This document shows positions 7,520 to 15,052 of a stretch of 29,935 nucleotides of DNA, in pieces. Positions within the stretch are counted from its first letter, which is position 1. Every line of letters begins with the position of its first letter. Source of the DNA: an uncultured Collinsella sp. (lineage in GTDB: Bacteria; Actinomycetota; Coriobacteriia; Coriobacteriales; Coriobacteriaceae). The notes under the pieces are model-generated. The model did not search any database. It was not told where the DNA came from and saw only the letters and a program-made list of their open reading frames with translations. The stretch spans positions 1 to 29,935 of the forward strand of contig UQIG01000027.1 in assembly GCA_900541135.1 (NCBI GenBank). Direction: 5' to 3'. The translations under genes and the position numbers were made by a program.

Positions 7520-8698
7520 ATGAACGTTCTGGTCGTCAACGCAGGATCTTCGACCCTTAAGTATCAGGTCATCGATACCAAGTCCCACAAGGTGTCCGCA
7601 AAGGGCTCCTGCGAGCGCGTCTGCTTTACCGGCGGTACCTTCACCCACGCTGCCAACGGTTCCAAGAAGGTGACCGAGAACATCGAGTTCCCCGACCACA
7701 AGGTCGCCATCGAGGTCGTCCTGAAGGACCTCGAGGCCAACGGCGTCAAGATCGAGGGTATTGGTCACCGTATCGTTCAGGGCGGCTGGTACTTTGGTGA
7801 TTCCTCCCTCGTCGACGAGGACGTCCTCGCCAAGATCCGCGAGGTTGCCCCGCTGGCGCCGCTGCACAACAACCCCGAGGCCAACGTTATCGAGTACTGC
7901 CTGGAGCAGTATCCCGATCTGCCCAACGTTACGGTCTACGACACCGCTTTTCACTTCAACATGCCCGAGGTTGCCAAGACCTACGCCCTTCCCAAGGATG
8001 TTTGCGACAAGCTGCACATCCGTAAGTACGGCGCCCACGGCACCAGCTATCGCTACATCTCCAAGAAGGTCGCCGAGATGACCAACGGCGAGGCCCGCAA
8101 GGTCGTCGTGTGCCACATCGGCTCTGGTGCCTCCCTGTGCGCCATCGAGGACGGCAAGTGCATGGATACCACCATGGGCCTCACCCCGCTCGACGGCGTC
8201 ATGATGGGCACCCGCTGCGGCTCCATCGACCCGGCTACCGTGTGTTACCTGCAGCGCGAGGGTGGCTACACCTTCGACGAGGTCGACGAGATGATGAACA
8301 AGAAGTCCGGCCTTTTGGCTGTGACCGGCGGCAAGACCAACGACTGCCGCAACGTCGAGGAGCTCGCCGCCGCTGGTGACCCCGATGCTCAGCTCGCCTT
8401 CGACATGTTTGTCTACAAGATTGCCGCCAAGGTTGCCGAGATGGCTACTTCTATGTGCGGTATGGACACCCTGGTCTTTACTGCCGGCATCGGCGAGCAC
8501 GCTCCGGCTGTCCGCGCTGGCGTGGCCGACCGTCTGGCCTTTATGGGCGTCAAGATGGATCATGCCCGCAACGCCCTGCGTGGCGACGGCGCTTGGTGCC
8601 TGTCCGCCAAGGATTCCAAGGTCAAGATTTTCGTCATCCCCACGGACGAGGAGTTCATGATCGCTTCCGACGTCGAGCGCATCGTCAACGGCAAGTAA
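7520..8698 (+). CDS. ackA: Acetate kinase, upstream copy
   Basis: 392 residues from ATG 7520 with GGGAGA upstream. Motifs: MNVLVVNAGSSTLKYQ (phosphate/ATP region), GHRIVQGG, PLAPLHN, TMGLTPLDGVMMGTRCGS and FTAGIGEHAP. It makes acetate and ATP from acetyl phosphate and ADP in the cytoplasm, the last step of fermentation with Pta. The signature that normally reads HGTSHRY is HGTSYRY here (His173, Tyr177); the downstream paralog keeps His177. This His is strongly conserved in acetate kinases, so activity or substrate range may differ. The codons are highly C-ending, suggesting strong expression. It has its own terminators before and after, so it is probably transcribed alone. Confidence 0.93.
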   Translation: MNVLVVNAGSSTLKYQVIDTKSHKVSAKGSCERVCFTGGTFTHAANGSKKVTENIEFPDHKVAIEVVLKDLEANGVKIEGIGHRIVQGGWYFGDSSLVDEDVLAKIREVAPLAPLHNNPEANVIEYCLEQYPDLPNVTVYDTAFHFNMPEVAKTYALPKDVCDKLHIRKYGAHGTSYRYISKKVAEMTNGEARKVVVCHIGSGASLCAIEDGKCMDTTMGLTPLDGVMMGTRCGSIDPATVCYLQREGGYTFDEVDEMMNKKSGLLAVTGGKTNDCRNVEELAAAGDPDAQLAFDMFVYKIAAKVAEMATSMCGMDTLVFTAGIGEHAPAVRAGVADRLAFMGVKMDHARNALRGDGAWCLSAKDSKVKIFVIPTDEEFMIASDVERIVNGK

Positions 8699-8711
8699 TT
8701 GCAAGAGGGGA

Positions 8712-8748
8712 GGGGCTGGACGACCGAGCGCCGTTCGGCCCCCCTTTT
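8712..8748 (+). terminator. Terminator after the first acetate kinase
   Basis: GGGGCTG (8712-8718) pairs with CGGCCCC (8736-8742), with one G-T pair, and the stem extends inward by about four pairs (GACG with CGTT). CCTTTT follows. It separates the two kinase genes into different transcripts. Confidence 0.8.
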
Positions 8749-8862
8749 ATGCTCGTTGGGCGATATGCCTGATAGCTATTTATTAAGTTGTGATAACTTC
8801 TTATTAAAATGCGGCCGCCTTAAGGGGTCTGCGTCGACCGTATTGCACTGCAAAGGAGTCTC

Positions 8863-10041
8863 ATGAACGTACTTGTTGTCAACGCCGGCAGCTCAAGCCT
8901 TAAATATCAGCTTTTGGATACCGATACCCGCGAGGTTTTCGCCAAGGGCAACTGCGAGCGTATCGGATCGGGCATGGGCATCTTCGGCCACTCCGAGAAC
9001 GGTGGCGCCAAGCAGACCGAGGAGGTCCCCTTCCCCGATCATCGCTCTGCTATCGCTCGCGTGCTCGAGGAGCTCGAGAAGACCGACTTTACGATTGATG
9101 GCATTGGGCATCGCATCGTTCAGGGTGGCTGGCACTTCGATGATTCCGCGGTCGTCGACGATGAGGTCATGGCTAAGATCCTTGAGGTGGCCCCGCTCGC
9201 TCCGTTGCACAATTACGGCGAGGCCGCGGCAATCGAATATTGCCGCGAGAAGTATCCGGAGCTGCCCAACGTGGCCGTCTTCGACACCTCGTTCCACATG
9301 ACCATGCCCGAGGTCGCCTACACCTACGCGCTGCCCAAGGACGTGTGCGACAAGTACCACGTGCGCAAGTACGGCGCACACGGTACGAGCCACCGCTACG
9401 AGTGGATGATGGCCAAGGAGATCCTGGGCTCGCGCTGCCACCGCCTGCTTTCGTGCCATCTGGGCAACGGTGCTTCGCTTGCCGCCATTGAGGACGGCGT
9501 GTGCCGCGACACCACGATGGGCCTCACGCCGCTTGACGGCCTGATGATGGGTACCCGTTGCGGTTCCATCGACCCGGCCACCGTGTGCTACCTGCAGCGC
9601 GAGGGCGGATACAGTTACCAGGAAGTCGACGACATGATGAACAAGCAGTCTGGTCTGCTTGCCATCTCGGGCATCTCCAACGACGCCCGCGACATCCGTA
9701 CGCGCGCCTCCGAGGGTGACGAGCGCTGCCTGCTCGCCTTCGATATGTTCGCATACAAGGCCATGCAGCAGGCCGGTTCCATGATCGCCTCCATGGCGGG
9801 CGTGGACACCATCACCTTTACCGCCGGCATCGGCGAGAACGACTGGTCGATCCGCAAGGCCTTCTGCGACTGCTTTGAGTGGCTGGGCGTACGCATCGAC
9901 AACAACAAGAACCGCGAGGCTGTGGGCAACGGCCCGCAGGTTATCAGTGCCGCCGGTTCCGCCGTCACGGTCATGGTCATCCCCACCGACGAGGAATACA
10001 TGATCGCCCACGACGTCGAGCGTCTGACCAAGAACAACTAA
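8863..10041 (+). CDS. ackA: Acetate kinase, downstream copy
   Basis: 392 residues from ATG 8863 behind a strong AAAGGAG site. All acetate kinase motifs are intact: MNVLVVNAGSSSLKYQ, GHRIVQGGWHF, YGAHGTSHRY (His173, His177), TMGLTPLDGLMMGTRCGS and FTAGIGEND. It is the same length as the upstream copy and clearly homologous throughout, so this is a tandem duplication that has diverged. It converges on pta across a shared terminator. Having the canonical signature, it is the better candidate for the main fermentative enzyme. Propionate kinase activity cannot be excluded for either copy. Confidence 0.95.
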   Translation: MNVLVVNAGSSSLKYQLLDTDTREVFAKGNCERIGSGMGIFGHSENGGAKQTEEVPFPDHRSAIARVLEELEKTDFTIDGIGHRIVQGGWHFDDSAVVDDEVMAKILEVAPLAPLHNYGEAAAIEYCREKYPELPNVAVFDTSFHMTMPEVAYTYALPKDVCDKYHVRKYGAHGTSHRYEWMMAKEILGSRCHRLLSCHLGNGASLAAIEDGVCRDTTMGLTPLDGLMMGTRCGSIDPATVCYLQREGGYSYQEVDDMMNKQSGLLAISGISNDARDIRTRASEGDERCLLAFDMFAYKAMQQAGSMIASMAGVDTITFTAGIGENDWSIRKAFCDCFEWLGVRIDNNKNREAVGNGPQVISAAGSAVTVMVIPTDEEYMIAHDVERLTKNN

Positions 10042-10063
10042 CGCACGCATTTGCAAGTAAACG

Positions 10064-10097
10064 AAAGGCCTCCAGAGCAACAGCTCCGGAGGCCTTT
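10064..10097. terminator. Bidirectional terminator between ackA and pta
   Basis: AAAGGCCTCC (10064-10073) pairs perfectly with GGAGGCCTTT (10088-10097), with an inner GAGC/GCTC pairing and an AACA loop. TTTT on the plus strand and TTTCGTTT on the minus strand allow it to serve the two convergent genes. Confidence 0.88.
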
Positions 10098-10138
10098 TGC
10101 TAGCGGGCGGAAATTCCTGTCCCGAGGGGATATGTACG

Positions 10139-11119
10139 CTACTCAGCCATCTGAGCCTGGACGGCGGTGATGGCCACGACACCCACGATGTCGTCAGCAG
10201 AGCAGCCGCGCGACAGATCGTTGACCGGCTTGGCGATGCCCTGCAGGATGGGGCCGTAGGCGTCAGCACCGGCGAAGCGCTGGACCAGCTTGTAGCCGAT
10301 GTTGCCGGCCTCGAGGTCGGGGAACACCAGCACGTTAGCCTTACCGGCGACGGAGGAGCCGGGAGCCTTGAGCTGGGCGACAGTGGGGACGATAGCGGCA
10401 TCGAGCTGCAGGTCGCCGTCGATGGCGAGCTCGGGAGCCTTCTCCTTGCAGAACTTTACGGCCTCTTGGACCTTCTTGGCGACCTCGCCGCCGGCGGAGC
10501 CCATGGTGGAGTAGGAGAGCATGGCCACGTGCGGCTCAACGTTGCCCATGAAGGTGGACCAGGAGTGAGCGGAGGCGATGGCGATCTCGGAGAGCTCGTC
10601 GGAGGACGGGTTGATGTTGAGGCCGCAGTCGGCGAAGATCAGCGTGCCGTCGGTGCCGAACTGCGGGGTGTCGGTGCACATCACGAAGAAGGCCGAGACC
10701 AGCTTGGTGCCCGGGGCGGTCTTGAGGATCTGAAGTGCAGGGCGCAGGGTGTCGGCGGTGGAGTGGCAGGCGCCGGAGACCAGGCCGTCGGCGTCGCCCA
10801 TCTTGACCATCATGGTGCCAAAGTAGGTGGCGTCCATCACCTGGGCGCGAGCCTGCTCGATGGTAACGCCCTTCTTGGCGCGGAGCTCAGCAAACTTCTG
10901 CGCATACTCCTCGTGCTTCTCGGCATTGCGCGGGTCGATGACGGTAGCGCCGGGAACGTTGATCTCGTCGGGGTTGCCCAGGATGACGATCTTTGCCAGG
11001 CCCTCCTCGATGATTTTGGTGGCCGCGACGATAGTGCGCGGATCCTCGCCCTCGGGCAGGACGATCGTCTTAAGGTCGGCCTTGGCGGCAGACTTCATAC
11101 GGTTTAGGAAATCGCTCAT
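10139..11119 (-). CDS. pta: Phosphate acetyltransferase
   Basis: 326 residues from ATG 11119 with AAGGAG upstream. It is the short form of Pta without the regulatory DRTGG domain. Motifs: IVLPEGEDPRTIVAA at the start, VSGACHSTADTLRPALQI, FADCGLNINPSSDEL, MLSYSTMGSAGG, and NVLVFPDLEAGNIGYKLVQR. It transfers acetyl from CoA to phosphate, giving acetyl phosphate for acetate kinase. It faces the two ackA genes rather than sharing an operon with them, so expression of the two steps is set separately. Confidence 0.96.
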   Translation of the reverse strand: MSDFLNRMKSAAKADLKTIVLPEGEDPRTIVAATKIIEEGLAKIVILGNPDEINVPGATVIDPRNAEKHEEYAQKFAELRAKKGVTIEQARAQVMDATYFGTMMVKMGDADGLVSGACHSTADTLRPALQILKTAPGTKLVSAFFVMCTDTPQFGTDGTLIFADCGLNINPSSDELSEIAIASAHSWSTFMGNVEPHVAMLSYSTMGSAGGEVAKKVQEAVKFCKEKAPELAIDGDLQLDAAIVPTVAQLKAPGSSVAGKANVLVFPDLEAGNIGYKLVQRFAGADAYGPILQGIAKPVNDLSRGCSADDIVGVVAITAVQAQMAE

Positions 11120-11171
11120 GTTACTCCTTACAAGCGTTTCGCTAAGCTCCAGGCACCCGGCTGTTCACGAA

Positions 11172-11194
11172 TAAACCCGCTGCTAGCGGGTTTA
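11172..11194 (-). promoter_or_regulatory. Hairpin upstream of pta
   Basis: TAAACCCGC (11172-11180) and GCGGGTTTA (11186-11194) form a 9-bp stem with a 5-nt loop, ending about 50 bp upstream of the pta start. On the minus strand TTCG follows the stem and there is no U run. It could be a leader hairpin of the pta mRNA or a barrier between the divergent pta and glf promoters. Confidence 0.45.
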
Positions 11195-11266
11195 CCTTTC
11201 AATTATGTACGCCGCGGTGCTTGAGCTTTCCTTGTGTGGCAAGCTCATTATAGGACGCATTAGCGC

Positions 11267-11272
11267 TATAAT
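11267..11272 (+). promoter_or_regulatory. Putative -10 box of the glf unit
   Basis: A perfect TATAAT lies 79 bp upstream of the glf ATG. No convincing -35 is seen at 16-18 bp. An inverted repeat GAGCTT (11223-11228) / AAGCTC (11241-11246) lies just upstream and could bind a regulator. Confidence 0.4.
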
Positions 11273-11350
11273 CGCTCTGATAAATATATCTCGAAGAATG
11301 TTCGAGAAAAGCCCAGCTAACGAGCCCGTGGCTTTTGACAAGGAGTATCG

Positions 11351-12553
11351 ATGCAGATTACCTCAGGCCTGCCTGAAGGCTTTAACGCCGGCGCGTACGA
11401 CATGATTGTCGTCGGTGCTGGATATGCCGGTGCCGTTTGCGCCCGCCGTCTTGCCGAGACCATCGGCTATCGTGTTGCCGTTTTGGAGCGCCGTAGCCAC
11501 ATTGCGGGCAATGCCTATGACTGCACTGACGAGGCCGGAATCCTGATCCACGAGTACGGTCCGCATATCTATCACACTTTTAACGAGCGCGTGCACAATT
11601 TCCTGTCGCGCTTTACCAAGTGGACGGATTATCAGCACAAGGTGCTCGCCAACATCAACGGTACCCTTATGCCCGTGCCCTTCAACCATGCGAGTCTCAA
11701 GCTCGCCTTTGGTGACGAGCGCGGCGAGGAGCTGTATCAGAAGCTCGTGGAGACCTTTGGCAAGGATGTCAAGGTGCCCATTATGGAGCTGCGTAAGAAG
11801 AACGACCCGGATCTTGCCGAGGTCGCCGATTACGTCTACGAGAACGTCTTTTTGCATTACACCATGAAGCAGTGGGGCCAGACGCCCGATCAGATCGATC
11901 CCTCGATCACCGGCCGCGTTCCCGTCTTTGTGGGCGATGATGACCGCTACTTCCCGCAAGCTCCCTTCCAGGGCATGCCGCAGGAGGGCTACACGGCGCT
12001 CTTTGAGCACATGCTCGACCACGACCTGATCGACGTGTTCTGCGACGTGGACGCCCGTGACCTCTTTGAAATCGACGAGACTACCGTCAAGATCGACGGC
12101 AAGGTCTATGGTGGCGAGATCGTCTACACCGGTCCGCTCGATGAGCTGTTCAATCTCGATCTGGGCGCGCTACCGTACCGCACGCTCGACATGAAGTTCG
12201 AGACGCTCGATATGGACCAGTTCCAGCCCGTGGGCACCGTCAACTACACTACGAGCGAGGACTACACGCGCATTACCGAGTTCAAGAACATGACCGGTCA
12301 GATCCTGCCCGGCAAGACCACCATCATGAAGGAGTATTCCAAGGCCTATACGCCCGGCTCGGGCGAGACGCCGTACTACGCCATTCTTGAGCCCGAGAAC
12401 CGTGAGCTCTATGAGCGCTATCTTGAGCGCGTCCAGAACCTGACGAACTTCCACCCGGTGGGTCGTCTGGCCGAGTATCGTTACTACGATATGGACGCTG
12501 TGACTAATTCCGCCCTCGATCTTTCGGATGAGATTATCGCCTGCCATGCATAA
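11351..12553 (+). CDS. glf: UDP-galactopyranose mutase
   Basis: 400 residues from ATG 11351 with AAGGAG upstream. After a 16-residue lead-in, YDMIVVGAGYAGAVCARRLAE is the FAD-binding GxGxxG fold, and VAVLERRSHIAGNAYD is the usual second motif. HEYGPHIYHTF and FVGDDDRYFPQAPFQGMPQEG match conserved active-site segments, and the C-terminal GRLAEYRYYDMD contains the catalytic Arg region. The enzyme converts UDP-galactopyranose to UDP-galactofuranose for cell-surface glycans. The GT2 gene starts 8 bp before its stop, so the two are translationally coupled. Confidence 0.96.
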   Translation: MQITSGLPEGFNAGAYDMIVVGAGYAGAVCARRLAETIGYRVAVLERRSHIAGNAYDCTDEAGILIHEYGPHIYHTFNERVHNFLSRFTKWTDYQHKVLANINGTLMPVPFNHASLKLAFGDERGEELYQKLVETFGKDVKVPIMELRKKNDPDLAEVADYVYENVFLHYTMKQWGQTPDQIDPSITGRVPVFVGDDDRYFPQAPFQGMPQEGYTALFEHMLDHDLIDVFCDVDARDLFEIDETTVKIDGKVYGGEIVYTGPLDELFNLDLGALPYRTLDMKFETLDMDQFQPVGTVNYTTSEDYTRITEFKNMTGQILPGKTTIMKEYSKAYTPGSGETPYYAILEPENRELYERYLERVQNLTNFHPVGRLAEYRYYDMDAVTNSALDLSDEIIACHA

Positions 12554-13577
12554 AGTCATAACATTCGGTATTCCCTCGTATAACGCCGCCAAGGACATGG
12601 ACCATTGCATCACCTCCATCTTGGAGGGGAGCAATTACGCCACCGATATCGAGATTATCGTAGTGGACGACGGCTCCAAGGACGAGACGGCCGATAAGGC
12701 CGACGAGTGGGAGGCACGTTATCCCGGTATCATTCGCGCGGTGCACCAGGAGAACGGCGGCCACGGTATTGCCGTCCTTTCGGGTCTGCGCGAGGCACAG
12801 GGCACCTACTACAAGGTCGTCGACTCGGATGACTGGCTCGATGCTGCGGCTCTTTCGACTATGCTGTCGATTCTGCGTGGCTTTGAAGAGCGTGACCAGC
12901 GCGTTGACCTGTTTATCTCGAACTACGTGTACGAGAAGGTTTACGAGGGCACGCATACCGCTATTGGCTACAAATTTGCCCTGCCGCGCAAAAAGATCTT
13001 TTCCTGGGATCAGATCGGTCATTTCCGCCTGGACCAGAACCTACTCATGCACAGCCTGTGCTATCGCACGGATGTGCTGCGCGAGTCCAACCTTCCCATG
13101 CCGCCGCACACGTTCTATGTGGACAACATCTACGCCTACGTGCCGCTGCCGCGTTGCAAGACCATGTACTACGCCGACATCGACCTCTATCGCTACTTTA
13201 TCGGTCGCGAGGGCCAGAGTGTCAACGAGGCCACGATGGTCAAGCGTCTGGACCAGCAGTTCCGTGTGACGCGCATCATGATGGAGTCGTACCACCTGTA
13301 CAGCGATGTTGAGTCGTCGCGTCTGCGCTCGTACATGATGGGCTATTTCACCATGATGATGGCGATCTGCTCGGTGCTCACCAAGCTTTCCGAGGAAGAT
13401 TGCGCCGACGAGCGCCTAAAGACGCTGTGGAATGATTTGAAGGCCTACGACGAGCGCATGTATCGTCGTGCCCGCTACGGCGTGGTCGGGTTCTTCACCA
13501 ATCTGCGCGGACGGGCCGGAGACAAAACCACACTCGGCCTATACCGTCTTGCCTCAAAGATCTTCAAATTCAACTAG
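12546..13577 (+). CDS. Family 2 glycosyltransferase
   Basis: 343 residues from ATG 12546, which overlaps the glf stop by 8 bp; an in-frame ATG at 12528 would add 6 residues but has no ribosome site. The GT-A fold is visible: ITFGIPSYNAAKDMDHCI, IEIIVVDDGSKDET (first acidic site), NGGHGIAVLSGLREAQG, and VVDSDDWLD (the metal-binding DxD-like motif). No membrane span is clear. Its coupling to glf suggests it uses UDP-galactofuranose or builds the same glycan; this is inference. The final codons, for ASKIFKF, lie in DNA repeated in inverted form at 13750-13765. Confidence 0.88.
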   Translation: MHKVITFGIPSYNAAKDMDHCITSILEGSNYATDIEIIVVDDGSKDETADKADEWEARYPGIIRAVHQENGGHGIAVLSGLREAQGTYYKVVDSDDWLDAAALSTMLSILRGFEERDQRVDLFISNYVYEKVYEGTHTAIGYKFALPRKKIFSWDQIGHFRLDQNLLMHSLCYRTDVLRESNLPMPPHTFYVDNIYAYVPLPRCKTMYYADIDLYRYFIGREGQSVNEATMVKRLDQQFRVTRIMMESYHLYSDVESSRLRSYMMGYFTMMMAICSVLTKLSEEDCADERLKTLWNDLKAYDERMYRRARYGVVGFFTNLRGRAGDKTTLGLYRLASKIFKFN

Positions 13578-13609
13578 CTGCCGAGTAATCGCTGCTGATA
13601 GGTTGACTG

Positions 13610-13719
13610 GGCCCCTTGGCCTTTAGTTTGCTACTGCGAACAGTCCTGCTCGCACGGAAAGCACATTAAGTGCTTTCCGGCTCGTGCGGAACTTGTATCA
13701 AACTAAAGGCCAAGGGGCC
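13610..13719 (+). repeat. Long structured hairpin element, copy A
   Basis: Perfect 21-bp outer arms (13610-13630 and 13699-13719) enclose a 68-nt core. The core holds a 9-bp stem GGAAAGCAC/GTGCTTTCC (13656-13664, 13670-13678) with loop ATTAA, flanked by GCAC/GTGC and AGTCC/GGAACT pairings. It lies 32 bp after the GT2 stop. No U tract follows, so it is not a standard terminator. A second copy with nearly the same core lies inverted at 13813-13937. Confidence 0.85.
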
Positions 13720-13723
13720 TCTG

Positions 13724-13783
13724 CTATAAGAATCGATTGTCAGGCTGCCTGAATTTGAAGATCTTCGACGCGCGGTACACAGG
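13724..13783 (-). pseudogene. Possible remnant of a second GT2 3' end
   Basis: On the minus strand this stretch reads APVYRASKIFKFRQPDN and on to a TAG stop at 13724-13726. The GT2 gene on the other strand ends LYRLASKIFKFN. A 16-nt identity (13557-13572 against the reverse complement of 13750-13765) underlies the match. It may be a decayed 3' end of a related glycosyltransferase gene in opposite orientation, or only a short inverted repeat. The upstream part is absent, replaced by element B. Confidence 0.35.
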
Positions 13784-13812
13784 GGCCTGGGCTGAAAAGA
13801 ATCTGGTTGGTA

Positions 13813-13937
13813 GGTTGCCCGGTGGGGCTTGGTTATGTTTGTCGCGAGTTCCGCACGAGCCGAAGAGCACTTAATGTGCTCTTCGTGCGAGCCAGGACTG
13901 TAGAGCAGCAAACATAACCAAGCCCCACCGGGCAACC
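13813..13937 (-). repeat. Long structured hairpin element, copy B
   Basis: Perfect 29-bp outer arms (13813-13841 and 13909-13937) enclose a 67-nt core. Read on the minus strand, the core is nearly identical to that of copy A (shared CAGTCCTG, CTCGCACG, GCACATTAAGTGC, GGCTCGTGCGGAAC). The inner stem is GAAGAGCAC/GTGCTCTTC, two compensated pair changes relative to copy A. The arms differ from those of A except for CTTGG and the inner GTTTG, yet stay fully complementary. It begins 12 bp after the stop of the minus-strand P1 peptidase gene, so each copy follows a gene in the same relative orientation. Confidence 0.85.
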
Positions 13938-13949
13938 GGTCAGGTTAGG

Positions 13950-14951
13950 CTACTTCGCGGCGCCGGGGATGCCGTGGGAGGTTTTGGCGGTTTTGGCTCC
14001 GTTTACGATGGCGGTTTCCAAGGCCCTTACGGCGAGCATGCCCAGCAGGTCTAGGGGAACGGCGGCGCTTGCCTGGGCGCCCAGTTTGCCGCTGGCGAGG
14101 GTGTAGATGGTGTCGCCGTCGTTGGTGGTGTGTGTGGGGCGGATGGCGTGTGCGTAGGCGTCTGCGGCCATCTGGGAGACCTTGGTGGCTTGTGCCTTAG
14201 TGAGTTCCACGTTGGTGACGATGCAGCTGATGGTGGTGTTGGTGCGGTCGAGCGGCATCTGCATGGATCCGGCGGCGGCAAAGGCTGCGAGTTCCATGTC
14301 GACGATCTGGTCGCTATCGGCTGCGGCGCGCATGCCGGCGACCCACTCGCCGGTGAAGGGGTCGACAACGTTGCCGCAGGCGTTGACCGAGACCACGGCG
14401 CCCACCTTGATGGGGCCGAGTGCCACGGCGGCAGCTCCAAGGCCGGCCTTCATGCAGGTGGCAGGCCCCATGAGCTTACCCACGGTAGCGCCCGTGCCGG
14501 CGCCTACGTTGCCCTGTTCGAGCTTGGTGGGGGTGTGGTCGAGTGCTTCGCGCACGGCGGCGATGCCGGCCTCAATGTCGGGGCGCACGGTGGGGTTACC
14601 AAAGGCGAGGTCGAAGATACAGCTGGAGCACACGATAGGCACCTGCGTGGGGCCGACGGGAAGGCCGATGCCGCGGCTCTCAAGCTCGCGAGCGACGCCG
14701 CTTGCAGCCTCGAGGCCAAAGGCCGATCCACCCGAAAGGCAGACGGCGTGGACCTTGTCGACGGTGTTCTCGGGTCGCAGCAGGTCGGTTTCGCGCGATG
14801 CTGGAGCACCGCCGCGAACGTCAACGCCGCCGGTGGCGCCCTCGGGTGCCACGATTACGGTGCAACCGGTGCCGGCCTCCTCGTCCGTATAGTTGCCATA
14901 GCAAAAGCCATCGACATCGCAGACGTCAATGGCCTCGAGCAGTGTATCCAT
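13950..14951 (-). CDS. P1-family peptidase (DmpA/NylC-like)
   Basis: 333 residues from ATG 14951 with AGGAG upstream. Motifs: VHAVCLSGGSAFGLEAASGV, GNVGAGTGATVGK, and DRTNTTISCIVTNVELTKAQ. Family P1 (peptidase S58) enzymes are N-terminal nucleophile hydrolases that cut themselves before a Ser or Thr; the NTT stretch is where that site is expected, giving alpha and beta chains. Related enzymes act as aminopeptidases, D-esterases or amide hydrolases, so the substrate here cannot be assigned. There is no signal peptide, so it is cytoplasmic. It is last in a minus-strand series but separated from Maf by a terminator. Confidence 0.9.
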   Translation of the reverse strand: MDTLLEAIDVCDVDGFCYGNYTDEEAGTGCTVIVAPEGATGGVDVRGGAPASRETDLLRPENTVDKVHAVCLSGGSAFGLEAASGVARELESRGIGLPVGPTQVPIVCSSCIFDLAFGNPTVRPDIEAGIAAVREALDHTPTKLEQGNVGAGTGATVGKLMGPATCMKAGLGAAAVALGPIKVGAVVSVNACGNVVDPFTGEWVAGMRAAADSDQIVDMELAAFAAAGSMQMPLDRTNTTISCIVTNVELTKAQATKVSQMAADAYAHAIRPTHTTNDGDTIYTLASGKLGAQASAAVPLDLLGMLAVRALETAIVNGAKTAKTSHGIPGAAK

Positions 14952-15012
14952 GTTTAACTCCTATCGGTTTTCCGCCGCGCCTTGTGCCCGGTCGGGATCC
15001 GTACGGTACGCC

Positions 15013-15044
15013 AAAATTGTAGGCGCCGGGGGATACCCAGCGCC
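15013..15044 (-). terminator. Terminator after the maf gene
   Basis: GGCGC (15022-15026) and GCGCC (15040-15044), with inner GGG/CCC pairing, form the stem. On the minus strand it is followed by ACAATTTT. It ends the DJ-1/maf unit before the P1 peptidase gene. Confidence 0.6.
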
Positions 15045-15052
15045 AGATGCAA

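Noticed and set aside
8788..8807. Rex-like TTGTGA half-site upstream of the second ackA, with AAGTT/AACTT inverted repeat
   Set aside because: The second half does not match the Rex palindrome, and no promoter can be placed around it; too weak to call.
7505..10401. Long minus-strand open frames (399 and 502 codons) opposite the acetate kinases
   Set aside because: They lie antisense to genes with complete family motifs; high-GC C-ending codons leave the opposite strand open. No ribosome sites or recognisable domains.
13666..13935. 89-codon minus-strand frame across elements A and B
   Set aside because: It is made of the palindromic arms and core; the structure explains the sequence better than coding.
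13610..13937. CRISPR array or retron reading of the two hairpins
   Set aside because: Only two copies, inverted, with no regular spacers, and no reverse transcriptase or Cas gene in the window.
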